In this document: positions 45,733-48,327 of the stretch, in pieces
How the letters are laid out: each line of letters begins with the position of its first letter
How positions within the stretch are numbered: position 1 is the first letter of the stretch
Source of the DNA: DATDPM01 sp041498815
GTDB taxonomy: Bacteria > Pseudomonadota > Alphaproteobacteria > DATDPM01
Length of the DNA: 48,327 nucleotides
Reading direction: 5' to 3'
Assembly (NCBI GenBank): GCA_041498815.1
Contig: JBGQJC010000015.1
Location: forward strand, 1 to 48,327
The notes under the pieces: model-generated
What the model saw: only the letters and a program-made list of their open reading frames with translations
Told to the model about the DNA's origin: nothing
Database searches by the model: none
Program-made: the position numbers and the translations under genes

Positions 45733-47181
45733 ATGAGTTTCACCGAACTTGGGCTTGGGCCCGACGTGCTCCGCGCCGTAACGGATGCCGGCTATGTCGT
45801 GCCGACGCCGATCCAGCGCCAGACCATCCCCATTATCCTCATGGGCCGCGACGTATTGGGGTGCGCCCAAACCGGCACCGGCAAAACCGCGTCCTTTGTC
45901 CTTCCCATGTTGGAGATTCTTGCCGCGGGCCGGGCCAAGGCGCGGATGCCGCGCTCGCTCATTCTCGAACCGACGCGGGAACTCGCCGCCCAGGTCTCGG
46001 ACAATTTCGCGACCTACGGCAAATACCACCGGCTTTCGACCGCGCTTTTGATCGGCGGCACGTCTTTCACGGAACAGGAACGCGCCCTGGGGCGCGGCGT
46101 GGATGCGCTGATCGCGACACCCGGCCGGCTCATCGACCTGTTCGAACGCGGCAAGATTCTGCTGTCGGACGTCAAGATTCTGGTGATCGACGAGGCCGAC
46201 CGGATGCTCGACATGGGCTTCATCCCCGATGTCGAGCGAATCGTCGGAATGTTGCCCAAGATTCGCCAAACCCTGTTCTTCTGCGCCACTTTAGCGCCTG
46301 AAATCCGCCGACTCTCCGACAAATTTCTGATGAACCCCAAGGAGATCATGGTGGCGCCGCCGGCCTCGCCCGCGGAAGGCGTCGAACATGTGATGGTGGT
46401 GGTGCCGCCCGATCAAAAGCGCGATGCGCTGCGCAAGCTGATCGAAGCGGAAAACGTCAAATCGGCCCTGATCTTTTGCAACCGCAAGCGCGATATCGGG
46501 GCGCTGGTGCGCGATTTGAAGCGTCATGGTTTGGCGGCGGCCGAAATGCACGGCGACATGTCCCAGCCCGCGCGCACGCAAACGCTGGACGCCTTCAAGC
46601 GCGGCGAGATCCGCCTTCTGGTGTGCAGCGACGTGGCGGCGCGCGGGCTCGATATTATCGAGCTCTCGCATGTCTTCAATTTTGACGTCCCTCATAATCC
46701 GGAAGACTATGTGCACCGGATCGGCCGCACCGGGCGCGCCGGGCGGACGGGCCGCGCCTTCACCATCGCCGCACCCTCCGACGGAAATTACGTCGCCGCG
46801 ATCGCCAGCCTGATCGGCAATCCCATCAAGCGGGTGGAGCTCGCGGGCGAACCGGCGCTTGCGCTCGAAGAAGGCGACGGCCGGCGCGGCTCCCGCGGCA
46901 GGAGCCGCGGACCCCACGGCCCAAGGCCGCACGCTCCGCCGCAAAAAACGGCCGCCCCACCGCGTCCGCCCTCGCCGCAACCGCACCGGCCCCACGCCCC
47001 GCACACGAGTACGCCGCAGCCGCCCCAACAGCACCGGCCCGCCGCGCAAAGCACGGCGCCAAAACCGGCGCACGGCGCGCCCCGGCCAAAGCAAGAATCC
47101 CCGCGCGCCAGGGCGCCCGAGGATCAACTTCCCGCTTTTCTGCTCCGCCCGCTCGTGATCAAGAGCGACAAGCGGGATTGA
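45733..47181 (+). CDS. DEAD-box RNA helicase, RhlE-like
   Basis: ATP-dependent RNA remodelling, 482 residues. Motifs: Q-motif VVPTPIQ at 22-28, motif I AQTGTGKT (45-52), Ia PTRELAAQ, Ib TPGRL, motif II DEAD at 153-156, motif III at 184-186, motif IV ALIFCNRKRD, motif V DVAARGLDI and motif VI HRIGRTGRAGRTG. Motif III reads CAT where almost all DEAD-box proteins have SAT; the codon is TGC. The C-terminal 95 residues are a Pro/His/Arg-rich low-complexity tail, the sort of RNA-binding extension seen in RhlE homologues. Start ATG with GAGG upstream. The NADH dehydrogenase-like gene follows by 82 bases. Confidence 0.93.
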   Translation: MSFTELGLGPDVLRAVTDAGYVVPTPIQRQTIPIILMGRDVLGCAQTGTGKTASFVLPMLEILAAGRAKARMPRSLILEPTRELAAQVSDNFATYGKYHRLSTALLIGGTSFTEQERALGRGVDALIATPGRLIDLFERGKILLSDVKILVIDEADRMLDMGFIPDVERIVGMLPKIRQTLFFCATLAPEIRRLSDKFLMNPKEIMVAPPASPAEGVEHVMVVVPPDQKRDALRKLIEAENVKSALIFCNRKRDIGALVRDLKRHGLAAAEMHGDMSQPARTQTLDAFKRGEIRLLVCSDVAARGLDIIELSHVFNFDVPHNPEDYVHRIGRTGRAGRTGRAFTIAAPSDGNYVAAIASLIGNPIKRVELAGEPALALEEGDGRRGSRGRSRGPHGPRPHAPPQKTAAPPRPPSPQPHRPHAPHTSTPQPPQQHRPAAQSTAPKPAHGAPRPKQESPRARAPEDQLPAFLLRPLVIKSDKRD

Positions 47182-47263
47182 CGGCCACCGGGTTATTCAC
47201 CCAACCCGGCATCTAATATCTTTCCAGTGACTCCTTCGATCCGAGCGACCATATAAGACTTCG

Positions 47264-48327
47264 ATGGCGGAACAAAAACGTGTCGTCGTGTTGGGGGCCG
47301 GATTCGCCGGGATGTTCGCGGCGAAGCACTTGCGCCGACTTGCCCCCGCCGAGGTCGAGATCGAGCTCATCAACGAAGTCAATTATTTCATTTTTCAGCC
47401 GCTGTTGCCCGAGGTCGCGGCCGGGAACATCAATGCGTCCGATGCCGTTTCGCCGCTGCGCTTTTTGCTTCCGGGCGTCAAGGTCCGGCTGGCAACCGTC
47501 CGATCGGTCCTGTTCCGGCAAAACCGTGTTCAGGTAACCGACGACACCAACCGGACCCTGACCTACGTCCCTTACGATCATCTGGTGCTGGCCCCGGGAC
47601 AGACGGCGGACCTCTCCAAATTCCCGGGCTTGGCGGAACACGCCTTCACCATGAAGACGCTCGCCGACGCCTACCGGCTGCGCAACCAGGTCATCAATTG
47701 CCTCGAACAGGGGGACGTCACCGAAGACTCCGACCTGAAGCGCCGGCTTCTCACCTTCGTGGTCGTGGGCGCGGGATTTTCGGGCGTCGAGACCGTGGGC
47801 GAGATGAAGGATTTGATCGCCCGCTCGCTCAAATTCTATCCTCGCATCGCGGCTTCCGAGATTCGCATGATTTTGGTCGAATACGCCGAGCGCATCCTGC
47901 CCGAACTCCCCGAAGAGCTTGCCCGCTACGCCGCCCGAAAGCTCGCCGCGCGCGGCATCGAAACCTGGCTCAAGACGGCGCTTAAATCGGCGAGCGTATC
48001 GGCGGTCGAATTGGCGGACGGCCGAATCGTCGAAACCAAGACGGTCGTCGCCACCATCGGAACCGCGCCCGGCCCGCTGGTGCGGGCGCTGGGGCTCGAC
48101 ATGCAATGGGGCCGGATCAAGGTGGACGGCACATTTCGGGTGCCGGGCCATGCGAACGTCTGGGCGCTAGGCGACGCCGCACTCGTTCCGCTGCCTCGTA
48201 AGGCCGATGCGCCTGAGAAATTCGCGGCCCCCACCGCCCAGTTTGCGGTGCGGGAAGCTTTCACTCTGGCGCGCAACGTCGTCGCCGCGCTTTCGGGCGG
48301 TCCACTCGCCCAATTCGACTACAAGCC
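47264..48327 (+). CDS. Type II NADH dehydrogenase-like FAD oxidoreductase (partial)
   Basis: The first 354 residues of a two-dinucleotide-binding-domain flavoprotein; the gene runs off the window. The FAD motif is KRVVVLGAGFAGMFAAKHLRR and NYFIFQPLLPEVAAGNINASDAVSPLR resembles NDH-2 enzymes. The NADH motif is FVVVGAGFSGVETVGEM and the C-terminal part seen has VWALGDAALVPLP, typical of the second FAD contact. The start at 47264 (MAEQKRVVVLG) matches the family. It is expected to pass electrons from NADH to quinone at the membrane without proton pumping. The C-terminal membrane-anchoring region is not visible. Confidence 0.9.
   Translation, partial: MAEQKRVVVLGAGFAGMFAAKHLRRLAPAEVEIELINEVNYFIFQPLLPEVAAGNINASDAVSPLRFLLPGVKVRLATVRSVLFRQNRVQVTDDTNRTLTYVPYDHLVLAPGQTADLSKFPGLAEHAFTMKTLADAYRLRNQVINCLEQGDVTEDSDLKRRLLTFVVVGAGFSGVETVGEMKDLIARSLKFYPRIAASEIRMILVEYAERILPELPEELARYAARKLAARGIETWLKTALKSASVSAVELADGRIVETKTVVATIGTAPGPLVRALGLDMQWGRIKVDGTFRVPGHANVWALGDAALVPLPRKADAPEKFAAPTAQFAVREAFTLARNVVAALSGGPLAQFDYK

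Overview
The window reads as a high-GC alphaproteobacterial chromosome, probably Rhodospirillales-like. The evidence is gene order: tig-clpP-clpX-lon-hup, a few tRNAs and nuoA-I all lie on the minus strand, as in many alphaproteobacteria, and a glnB-glnA pair and a parE follow. No insertion sequence, integrase, prophage block or CRISPR array was seen. Organism placement is inference from gene content, not from a search.

Layout. 1-7962: complex I operon nuoABCDEFGHI (minus strand, nuoI cut by the window edge). 8191-15260: tRNA-Asp, tRNA-Val, HU, Lon, ClpX, ClpP, trigger factor (with a histidine-rich insertion) and tRNA-Leu. 15431-20980: a small conserved protein, NAD(P)H-hydrate repair enzyme, biotin synthase, an alphaproteobacterial lipoprotein, a zinc alcohol dehydrogenase and a SAM hydroxide adenosyltransferase-family protein. 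21087-22896: a two-gene energy-taxis receptor, a soluble FAD-type PAS protein plus a membrane MCP, resembling CetB/CetA. 22979-26811: DUF4326 protein, tRNA-His, PPK2, an aminotransferase broken by a small deletion, and an intact divergent aminotransferase. 27090-28948: PII and glutamine synthetase behind a candidate sigma-54 promoter. 29443-36081: ParE and a giant RTX subtilase. 36114-36825: a tandem glycine riboswitch on the minus strand reading not into gcvT but into a 20-codon ORF and a 126-residue protein. 37217-37654: CBS-pair protein.

39182-44694 (minus) is the most distinctive block. It encodes formylmethanofuran dehydrogenase subunits D, B and A, the formyltransferase Ftr, subunit C and a 7Fe ferredoxin, followed after 77 bases by an NADPH-ferredoxin reductase. 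The B subunit keeps an N-terminal Cys cluster and the VCHGPS cysteine of metal-dependent archaeal FwdB, and a separate D subunit (molybdopterin-dinucleotide-binding fold) is present. The characterised bacterial Fhc complex is a metal-free hydrolase. The set therefore suggests a bacterial Mo/W-type enzyme that could oxidise the formyl group to CO2 and pass electrons through ferredoxin to NADP. The operon leader holds two perfect hairpins, and an arm of one can also pair with the ribosome binding site of the first gene.

44966-48327: isochorismatase-family hydrolase, RhlE-like DEAD-box helicase with an altered motif III, and the start of a type II NADH dehydrogenase-like protein cut by the window end.
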